In this document: positions 10,757-23,470 of the stretch, piece after piece
Layout of the letters: each line of letters begins with the position of its first letter
How positions within the stretch are numbered: the stretch's first letter is position 1
From: Amborella trichopoda
Taxonomy: Eukaryota; Streptophyta; Magnoliopsida; Amborellales; Amborellaceae
DNA length: 64,000 nucleotides
Direction of reading: 5' to 3'
Assembly: GCF_000471905.2 (NCBI RefSeq)
Contig: NW_006498233.1
Span: 2,864,073 to 2,928,072, forward strand
Translations under genes and position numbers: made by a program
Notes under the pieces: model-generated
What the model saw: only the letters and a program-made list of their open reading frames with translations
Databases searched by the model: none
Told to the model about the DNA's origin: nothing

Positions 10757-13700
10757 AGTACCTCAGTTTATCGAGGTGACCGGCTTTGGGTATAATCCCT
10801 GCCCACTGCTAGCAGTTTCAACAATCGAGATGCCTCTCTTCTTTGTCTGAGGTGACCCCTGAGGATTCAATCCTAATTTCTACATAATAGGTCCAAAGTC
10901 ATGGCTGACCTGGCTTTCTTGGGGCTTCTTCAACATCTCTGAAGTGTGTTAGCGACCTTGTGAGAATAGTGCTCTGCGCCATGAGACTTGTCTTGCCTTT
11001 TTAGTGAGTTTTTTGTCCTTCGAGTCCTTTGTGTATATGGACTCAAGCTGTTAAAATCTTTTCCTTGAAGCTCGTATTTTTTTTGGGGTCCTGGTATTGT
11101 GACACTAGGGATTTTTCTTTTTAAGTGTGGGCTGAAGCTGCCTATTGAGGCAAGCGCTGCATCAACCTGTTTAATTGTCGTAGTGCCCTTTGCAGGTTTT
11201 CACATGGACTTGGGAAGTGGTGCCGTAGAGACGGTTTTCACCAACTTTTTTTTATTTCAGGCTCTTTTACTCATGACCTTTCGGCCATGTCCACCCTTAT
11301 TTTTCCATTTTTACTCACAGTACCCTTTTAGGGCTTTCACCATGCCAGGATATTTATTTTCACAAAACTCTTTTGCTCATGGTTTCGTGACCATGCCCGT
11401 TCATCAATTTTACTCATGGCATTCCCTTGTCCAAGTATACACCAAGCCTGTTTTTTTTTGTGAATGCATTTTTAGGGTCATGCCTTCGGGACCTCTACAA
11501 AGACTTTTAACATCATGCGGCTAGGACGTACACTATAGTTTAGGGTAATACTGCTGGACCATGGTGATGATGAATGACAGTCTGTGGAGGCCATGGAGTG
11601 AATATGGTGGTGGTTTGACTCACTTTGGGGAGATGGCACAAGGCTACTTATGAAAGGTGGATGATGTATGAATGGTGGGTGAAAAGTTGTGACCTACTAG
11701 GTGATGGCGAGTATGGATGGCAGGATGGCTTACCGTTCAGTGAGCATGGGTGAGACTCACTAGGGAATGATGAAGGTTAATGAGAGGACTCCTTGTGGAA
11801 TTATGAAAGTGGTGTGCGTGCACACGAATGGGTCGGTTAGGGAAGATGTGCATGAAGATGCACGTAAAAGGCGTGTATGTGTGTGTGAGGGCATGTTTAA
11901 AGTCATGCCTCGGGGACCTGTGCAAAGAAGTTTATCGTCATGCAACCAGGATGTGCACTACGGTTTAAGGTCATATAGTTTGGACCATGGTTATGCAGTT
12001 TAGATTCATGCATTTAGAACCATCAAGTTTAGGATTGTGCCAGTAGATCTCTGGTACCGTTTAAGGTCATATAGTTTGGACCATGGTGCTAAGCCTTTTA
12101 ACGTCATGCAGCTAGGATGTGTACTATAATTTTAAGATCATACAGTTGGACCATGACTGTGCAATTTAAACTCATGCAGCTAGGACCATCTAGGTTTAGG
12201 TCATGCAACTAGACCTCCGCTACAGTTTAAGTTCGTATACTTTGAACCATAGCGTTTAGGGTCATGCATCTAGACCGTGGCTGTGCAGTTTAGAGTCATG
12301 CAGCTAGGACTATGGCTGTGCAGTTTAAGGTCATGCAGCATGGACTATGGTTGCGCAGTTTAAGGTCATGCAGCACGGACCATGGATGTGCAGTTTAAGG
12401 TCATTCAGCACAGACCATGGCTATGCAGTTTAAGGTCATGCAATACGAACCATGGTTGTACAGTTTAAGGTCATGCAACAAAGACCATGGTTGTGCAGTT
12501 TAAGGTCATGCAGCGCGGATCATGGCTTTGCAGTTTAAAGTCATGCAGCACGGATCAATGTGTGGGTCACCATGTAGGTGGAGCTCCATGGGGAATAGAT
12601 ATGTGAATAATAATTTTACTCCCTGGGGGTACAATGATAGCAGGGGTTTTTGATGGGAAGCAAACTTCACTGGGGAGTTAAGGGAAAAATATGACTCCCT
12701 AAGATGAAAGATGGAACTCCATGGGGAATTAGCTCATTGAAGGTAACCCGACTCCTAGAGATAACACAGCTTGGTGCGAGACTGACCCACAGGGGATTAA
12801 AAGGGTAAGCATAACTCTAACTTTGCTGGGGATCAATGGGCTGCAATACGGGTGTAATTTCTATTGGGGATGAGGAACAGTGGTCTGCTCCTGGCTCCAT
12901 TGGAGATGACCAGTCGTGGCCTAGATGGAACGGCCTGGATGCAACTCAACTGGGAAACATGAGTCACAGCAACCTAGGTGCAACTCCACTAGGGATAGTG
13001 GTAGGACACACAGTAGGCTTGAGGAGTAGAAGCATTGACACGTACAACATTTTAGCACCGGCGGAGGCAACACACATGGTGCTAGCGTGTGCAGTGGCAA
13101 CACACGTGACCGTAAACTTGAGAACACAGCGGGCGCTGAGCTTTGAATAACACGGCCAGCGTTATGCTTTGAAAACGTAGCCGACGTTCGGTTGTTTAAA
13201 ACACAATCGGCACTGGGTCTTTAAGAACACAGCCAGCGTTAGGTTGAGATTACACAGACGCCAATAACTTGTGTTCGAGTCTCTGGCTCGGGCCCAACAC
13301 GATCTTAGCTTCTAACACATGGGATTTCATGAGCAATGAAAAACTATATTCGGGTCTGGGGTTCGAGCCCGACCCGGATCGGTCCATCGTCGTTTGGCCT
13401 TCAAGGACTCGATTGGCATTCCTGATTTGCGAGGGGCACTTCAAGGTAGTATTGCCTAAATGAGGGGGTAAACACCATTTTTACCATTTTATCGAAGGTA
13501 AAATGGCTAAGGCGTATTGTTTCAACAATGAAAGAGAGCTTTCGACAGGAACTCCAACGAGCACGCAGAGTACTTAAGTGCGGTTTGCAGGAGTTTGCCA
13601 TCAAACAAGGGAAGGTTCTGGTTAAGAAAGGAGAACACCGAAGGGAAAGAAAAGGCATTCACGAGGTTGCAGAAGTTCATTGACAAGGGTAGCGACGGAA

Positions 13701-15110
13701 ACAAGGAGTTTTCTGAGGAGCTTCAGAGACTCCGAACATGCTTTTGGGGGTTCCGGAGCAAGGGAAAAAGGCAGAAGTTGCAGTAGAGGGCTGCCTGGGG
13801 ACTTTTACTGGTTTTTGGTAATCTTCTGGCAGGGTGCAGAAAGGGGAGAGGTTTCTCAGTTGGTTTCTGCTGGGAGAGGGGGAGATTCTAATGGGAAGCC
13901 GAGAGGTTGCGGAGTAAATAGAGGGTCACCGGGAGGTGAGGAGGCGCAGGGAGACGAAGGGTCATTGGGAATTTGACCATTGCAAGAAGACGAGGAGTCT
14001 CGGGAAGGTGCGCGCAATCACTAGGGAGACGAAGAGTCTTACGCAACCGAAGGGTCACGGGAGCCAAAGAAGAGCAGGGGAATGAAGGGTTACCGAGAGG
14101 TGAACAGTCGAGGTGGCGAGGGGCCTTGAAAACATAGCCGACACTATCCTTAGGATACGCAGCAGGCGCTGTGCCTCGAAAATGTAGCTGGTGCTAGCCT
14201 TAAGATACACAGCTATCGTTGTGCCTTAGAAACACAGTCGACGCTAGCCTTAAGATACGTAGCCGGCGCTGGGTCTCAAAAACACAGCTAGCGCTAGCCT
14301 TAAGATACACAGCCGACGCTAGGCCTTAGAAACACAACCGTCGCTAATCATGCGTGCTGCTAGTCAGTGCCTTGGTCACATGTGGCTAGCAACATGATGC
14401 ATCTGGCTTTAGTCGTGCACGACATTTGTTTTCTCGATCCTTTGATGAACTACGGTGAATCGTATTTTGCTGTGATCGTGCATGATGATGATTGGGGTTA
14501 GCAAAGGGCAGTAACCACTAGTGAGGCATGGCTTGTGACGCCAAAGCCAAGTCTTCCAACGCAATTGTGAACTCTATGTTGTTCTGTGGAAGGGCCCTCA
14601 TTGTGAGCAGGATATGCTCTCCATCATAGGCTAGTACCTTGCCAGAGAAGTCCGCTTCGTATGTTCGGTATACCCCATCAAAGTGTTTCCAACTTTTCCT
14701 AATGTGAAGGCCACTTTTGGCCAGTGACCGTCCTCTCTTCCTCCGATGCAAGAGCGACACTTCTGATGGTGAGAGAGACTTTTGACCAGTAACTGACCTC
14801 TCCTTGGATCCAAGAGCAACGATGGGGGTCAACGGTATTCTTTTCCTTGGATGCAAGAGCAATGCTTGGGATCAACCAACTTCTGTTCCTCGGATGCAAG
14901 AGCGACATTTTACTGCAGCTATTTTCTTTTGCAATTGGCGATACTGCATGATTAATTTGTAACCTCCCTAATAGTGCGCTTTTTGACTTGTAACTCCTCC
15001 TTATGCAATAAAAGAGTTATACCTTGTTTGAACTATCTTGCTTATCTCTTTTTTTTTTTAAGTCTTTGATATTGTGTATTGAGTCTACATCATGGGTAGT
15101 ATTTCTTTAG
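10757..15110 (-). repeat. Element B 3' tail: noncoding repeat modules
   Basis: This is the reverse of the A and C tails. Read leftwards it holds ATGCAAGAGCGAC-type repeats (14950-14650), a GC-rich array of about 30-bp units such as AAGATACACAGCCGACGCTAG (14370-14090 and 13250-13060) on either side of the antisense segment (13990-13430), a CTCCACTGGGGA-type array (12960-12560), a 35-bp array of about eight copies (12558-12290) that becomes irregular to about 12000, and the CATGGTCACGAAACCATG hairpin module (about 11460-11230). It stops at 10757 in the middle of the spacer that in A leads to the polypurine tract. Confidence 0.8.
13595..13976 (+). pseudogene. Element B counterpart of the antisense tail segment
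   Basis: This strand is antisense to element B and corresponds to the antisense segments of A, C and E. Two short overlapping frames (13595-13786 and 13680-13976) are open, but I see no protein pattern shared with the A and C frames beyond charged and Gly-rich residues. The expected TATA position upstream reads CCTAAATGAGGGGG (about 13456-13469) and looks decayed. It is most likely a broken copy of whatever the segment once encoded. Confidence 0.22.
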
Positions 15111-16420
15111 GCATTGCCTATTGAAAGGGGGCATTGCCTCCTCTCCATCAGTTTATGTGCCAGCATGTAAGCTCCATTTGGCGATACTTTATTGACTATA
15201 AAAGGACCTTCCCACTTGGGTTCAAACTTCCCTTTGCACTACCCATGCCTAATAATTGGCCTTTTGACGGCTAGAACCAGATCCCCACGGGCAAATGAGC
15301 GGACTTTGACTGACTTGTCAAAGGCCCCTTTCATTCTCCCCTGGTTGAGTTTGAGGTTCTGCTGAGCTTCCAACCTCTTTTCATCAAGTGTATCCAATTC
15401 TTGATATCGAAGTTTGACTCTCTCATCTTCGGTTAGTCTTTGATGTATAGCGACACGTAGTGAAGGGATTTGAATTTCAAGGGATAAAACTGCTTCACCC
15501 CCATAGACTAAGGAATAAGGAGTGGAATCGGTGGCATTCCGCATGGTAGTGCGATAGGCTCACAAGGCTTCAGGAAGCTTCTCATGCCAATTCTTCTTTG
15601 TCTTCTATACCGATTTCCTTAAAATGTTATACAGGGTCTTATTGAAAGCCTCGGCTAATCCGTTGGCTCAAGGGTGGTACATAATTGAGTACTTTTACTC
15701 GAAACCGAACTGGTTATCCAAGCGATCGACCTGATGGCTTCAGAACTGAGGGCTGTTGTCAGATATGATCTAGCCTAGTACTCCAAACCGATATATGATG
15801 TGATGTCGTACGAAATTAGCCACTGTGGTCCCAGGAACTTGCTTAAAGGGGATCACTTCAGCCCACTTGGAGAAGTAATATATTGCAGCTAGAATAAAGA
15901 CATGACCCTTCGCAGAAGGAGGGTCAATAGGCTCTACAATGTCCATACCCCATGGTGAGAAGGGCCATGATGCCACTGTAGGGTGTAAGGGCTCTGGAGG
16001 CTGATGAACAAGGCTAAATGTATTTGGCACACTTGACACTTCTTAGCATAGTTTAAGGAATCAACAATCACCGAAGGCTAATAGTACCCTAATATGCATA
16101 TCCGTTCATAAAGCTTGGGGCCGGACTGATGCAATCCACAGATGCCTGAGTGTACTTCTTCCAGAACCTTATTTTCTTCTTGCGCATCCACACATCTAAG
16201 AAGAATATTGTCAAATGACCGTCTGAAGAGAGCATCTCCTTCAAAGAGGGTACACTTGGTAGACATTCGACGCACACTATTGCACTCGGTACGATCCTCC
16301 GAGAGTCTATCATGTCTTAAAAAATTAGTGATGGGCTCTTTGCAATCTTCTACCTATTCGATTTTCGTGCATATTGGGTCGAAGAACTCTGGTTCTTGGT
16401 TTTTAACCTTAGCTCCCTGA
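15110..16420 (-). pseudogene. Element B, integrase (broken)
   Basis: On the - strand the zinc-binding region is at about 16275-16030 (EVHSGICGLHQSG, YYWPS). The core at 16039-15600 shows WGMDIVEPIDPP with the first Asp, KWAEVIPFKQVPGTT, and a stop-broken LAEAFNKTL with the Glu. The C-terminal domain at 15544-15239 is the longest open part, with TLDEKRLEAQQNLKLNQGR and RGDLVLAVKRPI. It ends in a stop where A and C continue, and decayed matches run on to about 15110. Confidence 0.85.
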
Positions 16421-16499
16421 CTCCGTGCCATTTTGTGTTCAGTCTTGATAATTTCTTTAGCTGATAAAAGTGCTTCGAAAGGATAAGGAGGGCACTCGG

Positions 16500-17480
16500 G
16501 GAAACGATTTCTCTCATAATCCACATCTACTTCGGTTCTTCGTTCAATACCTCTGCCATCCAGACAAGTGTAGGCCCTGATGAAGACAATTGAATTGTAG
16601 CTTTGAGTTTTGTGAGTGCATCGGCCTGCGAGTTTAGCCTCCTAGGGATGTGACTCAAGGATATATCCTCAAACTGGGCCATATACGATTTTGCAGTTTC
16701 GTGATAAGGCTTGAGGGTTTCTTTTCTCACGTCATAGATCCTTTAAGCTAGCAAATGACCAACTCAGAGTCGCCATAGATCTTGAGCTGCTCTAAGTCTA
16801 GATTGAAAGCTATCTCCAATCCAATTATAAGGGCCTGATATTCTGCTTCGTTATGGGAACTGACTTCGATGAGAGAAAATGAAAGGGGCAATACTCCTTC
16901 ATTCAGAGTCAGGGATATCACTCTGACGCCTCCTGGATTAGATTGGAAGGCTCCGTCAAAATACATCTCCCACGCATGAGCAAGTTCGGCATAGAATACA
17001 TCTTCATCGGGAAGGTCACTTGAAAAGGGAGATTCCGTTGGTACAGGGTGTGCTGCGAGAAAATCAGCCAAAGCTTGGCCCTTAATGGCCTTTTGTAGGA
17101 CATATGTGATGTCCAACTCCAATAGCAATAATGCCCACTTAGCAAGACATCTTGACAGGCATGGGCATGCCATGAGAAACTTTTACTGGATCTGCTTTTG
17201 ATATAACTTTTACTTCATGACAGAGCAGGTAGAGGCAGAGCTTTTGTACCGCAAACATTAGGGCCAAGAACATATTCTCTATAAGGGGACAATTCTTCTT
17301 GGCCCCTTGCATCCTGCGGCTGAGATAGTACGGTGCGGTTTCTTTCCCTTCATCATCGTTCTGTGCCAACAATGCCCCGAGCGACTCGTCGAGAGCGATC
17401 ACGTACAGGATAAGGGGTTTTCCTAACATCGGTGTTGAGAGGACTCGAGGATTGAGTAAATAATGCTTGATGTCATCAAG
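16500..17480 (-). pseudogene. Element B, RNase H and archaeal-type RNase H
   Basis: The first RNase H (about 17429-17060) has LYVIALDESLGALLAQ with the catalytic Asp region kept, then YYLSRRMQGAKKNCP, CLAKWALLLLELDITYV and GQALADFLAAHP. The second (about 17000-16600) has YFDGAFQSNPGG, SHNEAEYQALIIGLE, IYGDSELVI and, after a stop, NSQADALTKL, so all four acidic positions of the archaeal-type domain are visible. Frame changes fall near 17150 and 16740. Confidence 0.85.
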
Positions 17481-18715
17481 GGATGCCTGACATGCTTCAT
17501 CTCAGATGAATGGGGTATCTTTCTTTAACAGGTGCGTAAAGGGTTTATAGTGGCCTGAGAGGTTTGAGATAAACCTATGGATATAAGCCATTTGTCCTTG
17601 GAGAGATCGCATCTCTCGCAATGTAGTTGGTGGCGACATTTCCAGGATCGCCTTGATTTTGATCGGCTCAACTTCCAATCATCGTTGTCTAACGATGAAC
17701 TCCAAGAACTTTCCTGAACGCACACCGAAAGCACATTTCAGAGGGTTCATTTTGAGCTGATGAAGGCATAACTTTTCGAACACCTTTTTGAGGTCTCTCA
17801 TATGAGCGTCTTTCTCTTCAGATTTCACCACCAAGTCATCTACATAACATTTCACCTCTTTGTGCATCATATCTTTGAAGATGGTCATCATTGCTCTTTG
17901 ATATGTGGCACCAGCATTCTTCAATCCAAAAGGCATCATTGTGTAGAAGAAAACCCTTTTTGGAATCAAGAACGTTGTGGCTTCCTCATCTTCTGGTGCC
18001 ATCCATATCTGATTATACCCGGAGTATCCATCCATGAAGGAGAAGATTTGGCAATGAGCAGTGGAATCGATGAGCATCTCCGTGAATGGCAATGGGAAGT
18101 CATCCTTGGGGCAGGTTGTATTCAGGTCGCGGAAGTCGATGCAAACCATAATTTGGTCGTTTTTCTTCTTGACTGGAACAACGTTTGCCAGCCACTTAGG
18201 GTACTTAACTTCGCGAATGAAACTGGCTTTCCTGAGCATGGTCACATCAGCATCTATCCGCTTTTTGAGATCAAGTCTGAACCTCCTTGATTTCTGTTTG
18301 ACGGGTTTGACAGAGCTATCGATACTCAATGAACCACAACTTGCATATCCAAACCAGGCATTTCATGGTAATTCAAGGTAAAGACATCTCGGTTTCCTTG
18401 TAATAGGGCAGTAAAGATCTCTTTCTCTTCTAACAACATATTTGCAGAGATGAAAGTGGGTATGGGGTCGGCTCATCCCCTAGATTTATCTCCTCGAGTT
18501 CATCGGCTGTGGCTTGACCGCCTCTTTCCATTCTTCTAGGGCCTCCTACAACTCCTCATCATTGGGTTCAGAGGCCTTTTCATTAACCTCAAGTGCGTAG
18601 ACCCATGATCTTGACATCTCTGCTTCCAAGAGGGCTCCAGGGTAGATCATGATTTTTACACCTTTCTAGAATCGATGGACATAAGGGTCAACCTCAAACA
18701 CGAAAAGCATATCAG
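17480..18715 (-). pseudogene. Element B, reverse transcriptase
   Basis: The best-preserved stretch is 18329-17679 (216 codons open). It holds SSVKPVKQKSRRFR, VCIDFRDLNTTCPKDDFPLP, FMDGYSGYNQIW, TMMPFGLKNAGATYQRAM, the catalytic CYVDDLVVKS and NPLKCAFGVRSGKF. The catalytic Asp pair is intact. Upstream, 18330-18715 is the acidic linker also seen in A at 856-1050, broken by stops, and is cut at 18715 by the Tekay LTR. A single YVDD copy is present, in contrast to A. Confidence 0.88.
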
Positions 18716-18716
18716 A

Positions 18717-21700
18717 CAATCACGACCCTACTCCCTGACTCCCCGCCGTCCCATAATAAAGGGTGACAGAGCGCGGGATAGTGAACACAGAGGTCGCGTA
18801 CGTCGCTCAAGTGGGACTGGCATCAATACGTATTAAAAGTACGGAATCAAAGCAAACCACAAAAGAAGATAAAACTCATATATCAAGCGACAAAAAATAG
18901 AATAAATTTAAACCATTAACTTCATTCATCTCCAAAAAGCCTTTACAATAAGGTTTGAGGCTTACAAGCCTTACATTCATCTCAAAAATATTACATAAAA
19001 AAGAACAACACGTGGCAACGCCACCAAACACCAACAAAGTCAAGAAGAGAGTCCTAAACCGGCTTGAACTCCAAACACCTGCTATCACCGGTCCGCTACT
19101 CGCCACACGCGATCAGGTACTAATACTCTACACAAATGAAGTAAGCAGAGTGAGCAATAAGCACATTAAGTAGATCACTACCCATACATTCCGGACTATC
19201 AGTAAGTACATAATTACATGTCCATGATTTGTCAGATTCACATTTGTTTCAAATAATGTGGTCAAACGTCAGAGTATAGATAAGTGTTGTACAGATACAT
19301 TTAGATGTTCATATAGAATATAGAATTGAAATAAGCAGAACATAAACAAGTTACTCTTGAAGTAGAAGCCCTATTCATTAGGCCAAGCCAATCCCATTGC
19401 ATAGTACTTCTACCACCAGTCAGGAGAGAAGACAATGACAAACTAAGATCACTTCGTAATGTCCTTACACACACACACACATATAGTCCCCAGTGCCCTT
19501 TGGGGTTTTTGATAGGTTGAGGCCATACAAGACACTGCCCTCTTACTCTCTCACCAATAGAGGACATTGCACTTCCAAAGGGGTCGCGACGGATAGCGCC
19601 TATAAATCTTGGGGGTTGCGACCCTCCCTAGTACAATAAGAGCCAAGCTCCCTTCCTATTATCAGGAGTCAGGGAAGGATCATGTGGCAATTCCATGCTC
19701 ACACTTACAGAGTTTGATAGAATATCACATATATATCATTTTGCGACAAGTCCATGCTCACACATATAAAATCAGAGGGCTCACTACCAGTGGTGGATCC
19801 ATTGTACAGCGGTCAGAAATCAAAATTCATATAACAAAATCAGACAGTATCAGTGTAACAGAAATCACAATATTCATATAACAGAATTAGACAGTGCACT
19901 GCCAATGGGGAACCCATTGCGCGGAGTTCATATAACAGAATATGATAGCACAGTATCACAAAATGGCCAGGTTAGTATCAAAAAATAGCAATTTCAGTAG
20001 CATAGAGAAACAGTATCAGTATCACGGAGTGACAGTATCAATATCACGGAGTAATAGTATCAGTATCACGGAGTAACAGTATCAGGGTCACATGGTAGCA
20101 TTTCCTGTAAATTCAGACAGTGACATCCTATCAAAATAGGGACATAACGTTTGATTCGTTTGAAATTTAAAGGTAGTTATAGAAATAGTTTTATGCTAGA
20201 CATAGCTATCTTCCAAATAGGGGTTTTTTTAATACACTTGGAGCTTATTTGGCCCTTCAAAAGTGCCCAAGATTAGAGACTCTTCCTCTAAAATCTGTTG
20301 TGCAGTAAAGACAGTGACATGTCTTTGAAATTTTGTCCATAACTTAAAATCAAGAAGGAATTTTAAAATGTGCTCAACATGTGAATTAAAGAAAATTCAT
20401 AAACTGTTCAAATGGCAGTGTTTGGAAAAAAATGGATACATTATGGTTAGTCAAACTCAGTGACATCAGAGGCATGCAATCTTTTCTCTCACCATGATTG
20501 TCTACAGTGATATGTTTTCGTAAAATGATAAATAACTTTCAATATAAGAGGAATTTCAAAATGATTTATAAATGAAAGTTTTAACCTACTCAGATATATT
20601 TCAAAAGGCTGTAGTTTGACAGAAAATGGATTTCATTTGGTTGGTGAAAACCAGTGATCACAGCAGGGTTGGTGCAAAATCATGAAAAACAGTCAAAGAG
20701 TGACCTACCCATATTTTTTGAAACATATCTTCATTTTCGCAAGGAATTTCGATAGGGACCAAGCACAGACATTACTAGACTTGTATATCTTTCCAATGGC
20801 AGTGGCTTCTTATCATTTAGACTTCAATAAATCAGGCAAAGTCTCAGTACAACAAAAGTAACATTCCTGGAAATCGTAACAGTATGCTAATAGTGATATA
20901 TATACACATTTCATATCATTTCCTCCAATCTATCAAGAATCTCTTCTAAACATTGGCATCAAAATGAAACTAGATTCAGAGATATTTCCAATGGTAGTGA
21001 TTTGAAGCGATTCTGAGATCATTTGATGGATCAACTAGGTGTTACAAAAATATGAACAGTCTCTAGATTTTCACAGTCCAGCCATGGCATGCATCAAGGA
21101 TCACTCTGCAACTTATAAAATATTCAAGATAACAATATGAGACAAAAACCAGTGTAAACTAGACTCAGAGCAACAACCCACAAATTTTCAGACTCAACTG
21201 ATATCACAGCAGTGCATAGCATGATATACAAAGAAGGACTAAATTCCTAAAAAAACAGAGCACAACAACACACATACAATTCTATTCTTCTAACACAATT
21301 CCTATGCAATATCATGCCAAAAATAATGCTTGAAATCATGCTTCAATTCATTCACCATTTAACTTTATTCATGCTTTAATTCATGCCTCATACAACTTGG
21401 TGCAAGGGGGTAGAGATCCACTTACTTCACAAGAACTCCAAGTTTACCCTCCACCAAGCTCCTCCTCAAAAGTCAAACTCCCAAAGCTTGAAGCTCTAAG
21501 TGTTCTAGAGAGGGGGAGAGAGCAAAACGTGGGAGAGAGAGGGGGCCAAATCTCTTGAGATGGATGGGAAGGGTTCTATTTAAATAAAGAGGAAAAGGCA
21601 GCATGGGACAAGTGGCATTCATGCAAAACTAAAGGACATGCATGAGGAGAGAGAGAGAGATAAAAAAAGGGAAAGCATGGGGGGACAACATTATTATGGG

Positions 21701-21866
21701 CTCAGCAAGCATGGGAGACAATTATCATTGTGGGTATAACAAATCATTGCCACTTGGCACACATTGTTTCTCTGCCTCCTTGTGCACAACTACCTCACGC
21801 ATTCCGCCTCGTGCACTCTGCCTCGCACACTTCCCCTCGCAAGTAATAATCTGGGTTGTAACATCA
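18717..21866 (-). mobile_element. Tekay element 3' LTR (about 3.15 kb, complete)
   Basis: In element orientation it starts TGATGTTACAACCC at 21866, next to the polypurine tract, and ends near GGGTCGTGATTGT at 18717. It matches 25861-28897. Inside are a 22-bp tandem repeat around TATCAGTATCACGGAGTAAC (about 20012-20090) and about two copies of a 58-bp repeat around TCCATGCTCACAC (about 19685-19770). A TATA-like TTTATTTAAATAG lies on the - strand at about 21574-21587. The A/T-rich remainder has no gene. Confidence 0.88.
21574..21587 (-). promoter_or_regulatory. TATA-like box in Tekay 3' LTR
   Basis: TTTATTTAAATAG on the - strand lies about 280 bp inside the LTR start, where U3 promoters of this lineage sit. 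The matching place in the 5' LTR (about 28825-28845) reads TTTTTTTAATTAG, so that copy has lost the better box. Transcription, if any, would run leftwards. Confidence 0.4.
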
Positions 21867-21900
21867 TCCCTCCCCCCCCCCCCCCCAAAAAAGAGGGATT
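21867..21900 (-). promoter_or_regulatory. Polypurine tract of Tekay element
   Basis: On the - strand a long G run followed by AGGGA ends exactly at the LTR start TGATGTTAC. It primes plus-strand DNA synthesis in this family. The G run is unusually long, probably expanded after insertion. An A-rich purine stretch precedes it. Confidence 0.75.
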
Positions 21901-21917
21901 TTTTCCTCAAAATCGTT

Positions 21918-22560
21918 AATCGAATAAATGGGGGTACTTCTCCTGGATTTCATCATCTCGTTCCCATGTTGATTCTTCCTTTGAATGATACTACCACAAA
22001 ACCCAGATTGGGGGAATCTCTTTGTTGCGTAAAACTTGTACCCTTCTATCCAAAATCTCAATTGGTTGCTTAAAATAAGTTACGTCTTCCCTTATCGGCA
22101 TCGGCTCATATCTCAAGACATGGGATGGATTGGGCTGATACTTTATTAATAATGAAACATGGTAAACATCATGAATATTAGCCAACTCGAGCGGTAAGGC
22201 CAATCGATATGCCGCGACTCCAATTTGCTCTAATATTTCAAAGGGTCGATGAAGCACGGACTTAGCTTCCCTTTCTTATTGAACCTCATAATTCCCTTTA
22301 TTGGTGACACTTTCAAATCCCCCACTTTAAATTCAAGGTCCCTTCGATGATTATCTGCACAACTCTTCTGTCGAATCTGAGCCGTTCTATGCCTTTCTTG
22401 AATTAGGGCGATCTTTTCTGATGTTACTTGAACAATTTTCGGTCCTAGCAGTCTCCTTTCACCGACTTCTTCCCAACACATTGGCAATCTACATTTCCTC
22501 CCATACAGAGCCTCAAAAGGTGCCATTTGAATACTGGCCTAGAAACTGTTGTTATGTGCA
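21918..22560 (-). pseudogene. Tekay integrase C-terminal region and chromodomain
   Basis: 22526-22230 shows APFEALYGRKCRLPMCW, IQERHRTAQIRQKSCAD and LEFKVGDLK, the end of the integrase core and its GPY-type region. After a frame change, 22257-21991 has HDVYHVSLLIKYQPNPSHV and EILDRRVQVLRNKEIPPIWVLW. Past an in-frame stop, STWERDDEIQEKYPHLFD ends the chromodomain at a stop at 21918-21920. In chromoviruses this domain guides integration to heterochromatin. The frame is broken, so it is not functional. Confidence 0.85.
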
Positions 22561-23470
22561 AACTCTATCAGAGGTAAGTGATCATCCCATTTTCCTTTAA
22601 AGTTTGTAACACATTCTCTCGACATATCTTCTAAGGTCTGAATGGTGCTTTCTAGCAATCCATCGCTCTGGGGGGTAAAAAGCAGTATTAAAAGTGAGTC
22701 TCATCCCCAAGGTAGAATGCAGACTGTTCCAAAATATCTAGTAAATCTAGAGTCCCTGTCAGACACAATACTAATAGGTACCCATGCAGCCTCAAAATTT
22801 CTTGACGTATAGGTGAGCTAGTTTATCCAGGGTATAGGTAGTGCAGACGGGTAAGAAATGTGCAGCCTTAGTTAATCGGTCCACAATAACCCAAATGCTA
22901 TAATGGCCAGCGCTTGATCTTGGCAACCCGAATACAAAATCCATAGTGATGTTCTCCCACTTCCATTTCGGTATAGGCAAAGGTTGTAATAGCCTAGTAG
23001 GTTTCTGGTGCTCTGCCTTTACTTGGTGACAGGTCAGTCATTTAGAAATAAATTGTGCCACATCCCTTTTCAAGTTATTCCACTAGAAATTATTCTTTAA
23101 ATCCTGATAAATTTTTGTGCTTCCTGGGGTTACAGTATAACGGGAGTGGTGTGCTTCTTCTAAAATGACCCTCTTGATATCCTCATCATTTGGGACACAT
23201 ACCCGTTCCTCATCATTTGGGACACATACCCGTTCCTCCTTTCTAACTTGCTTTAATTCTTCCAAGATTTTCACAAGCTGGGGGTCTGCCTCTTGGGCTA
23301 CCCAAATTTGTTGGAAGAGTTGAGGTTCCACTCTTCTACTAGCAATTATTCTTGCCCCAAAACTGGAGGGTAAAGTCAGGCACCACTTCACTGCGTATTT
23401 TATCAGTTTCATCTCTCTCCCATCTAATGGGCTACTGATATCAAGGGTTTCTGGCTTAAAGCGTCAGCCA
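22560..23470 (-). pseudogene. Tekay integrase zinc domain and core
   Basis: The zinc region is in 23412-23083 (EEAHHSRYTVTPGSTKIYQDLK). The core begins at 22980 with WENITMDFVFGLPRS, holding the first Asp, and continues VIVDRLTKAAHFLPV. The second Asp is in IVSDRDSRFT (about 22760) and the Glu in SDGLLESTIQTLEDM (about 22660), both in other frames. All three catalytic residues are therefore still visible, but frameshifts separate them. ERVCVPNDE is present twice in a row near 23200 because of a 27-bp duplication. Confidence 0.82.
23184..23237 (-). repeat. 27-bp tandem duplication in Tekay pol
   Basis: Two perfect 27-bp copies (23184-23210 and 23211-23237) encode ERVCVPNDE twice in frame. They lie in the poorly conserved linker between RNase H and the integrase zinc region. 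Identity between copies means the duplication is recent compared with the rest of the decay. Confidence 0.9.

Noticed and set aside
18061..18381. Open frames on the + strand over element B reverse transcriptase
   Set aside because: They are the antisense shadow of the real - strand reverse transcriptase with its FRDLN, MPFGLKNAGATYQ and YVDD motifs.
21642..22073. 143-codon + strand frame at the Tekay LTR and pol end
   Set aside because: It runs across the LTR edge, C-run and antisense of the chromodomain. The - strand explains the sequence.
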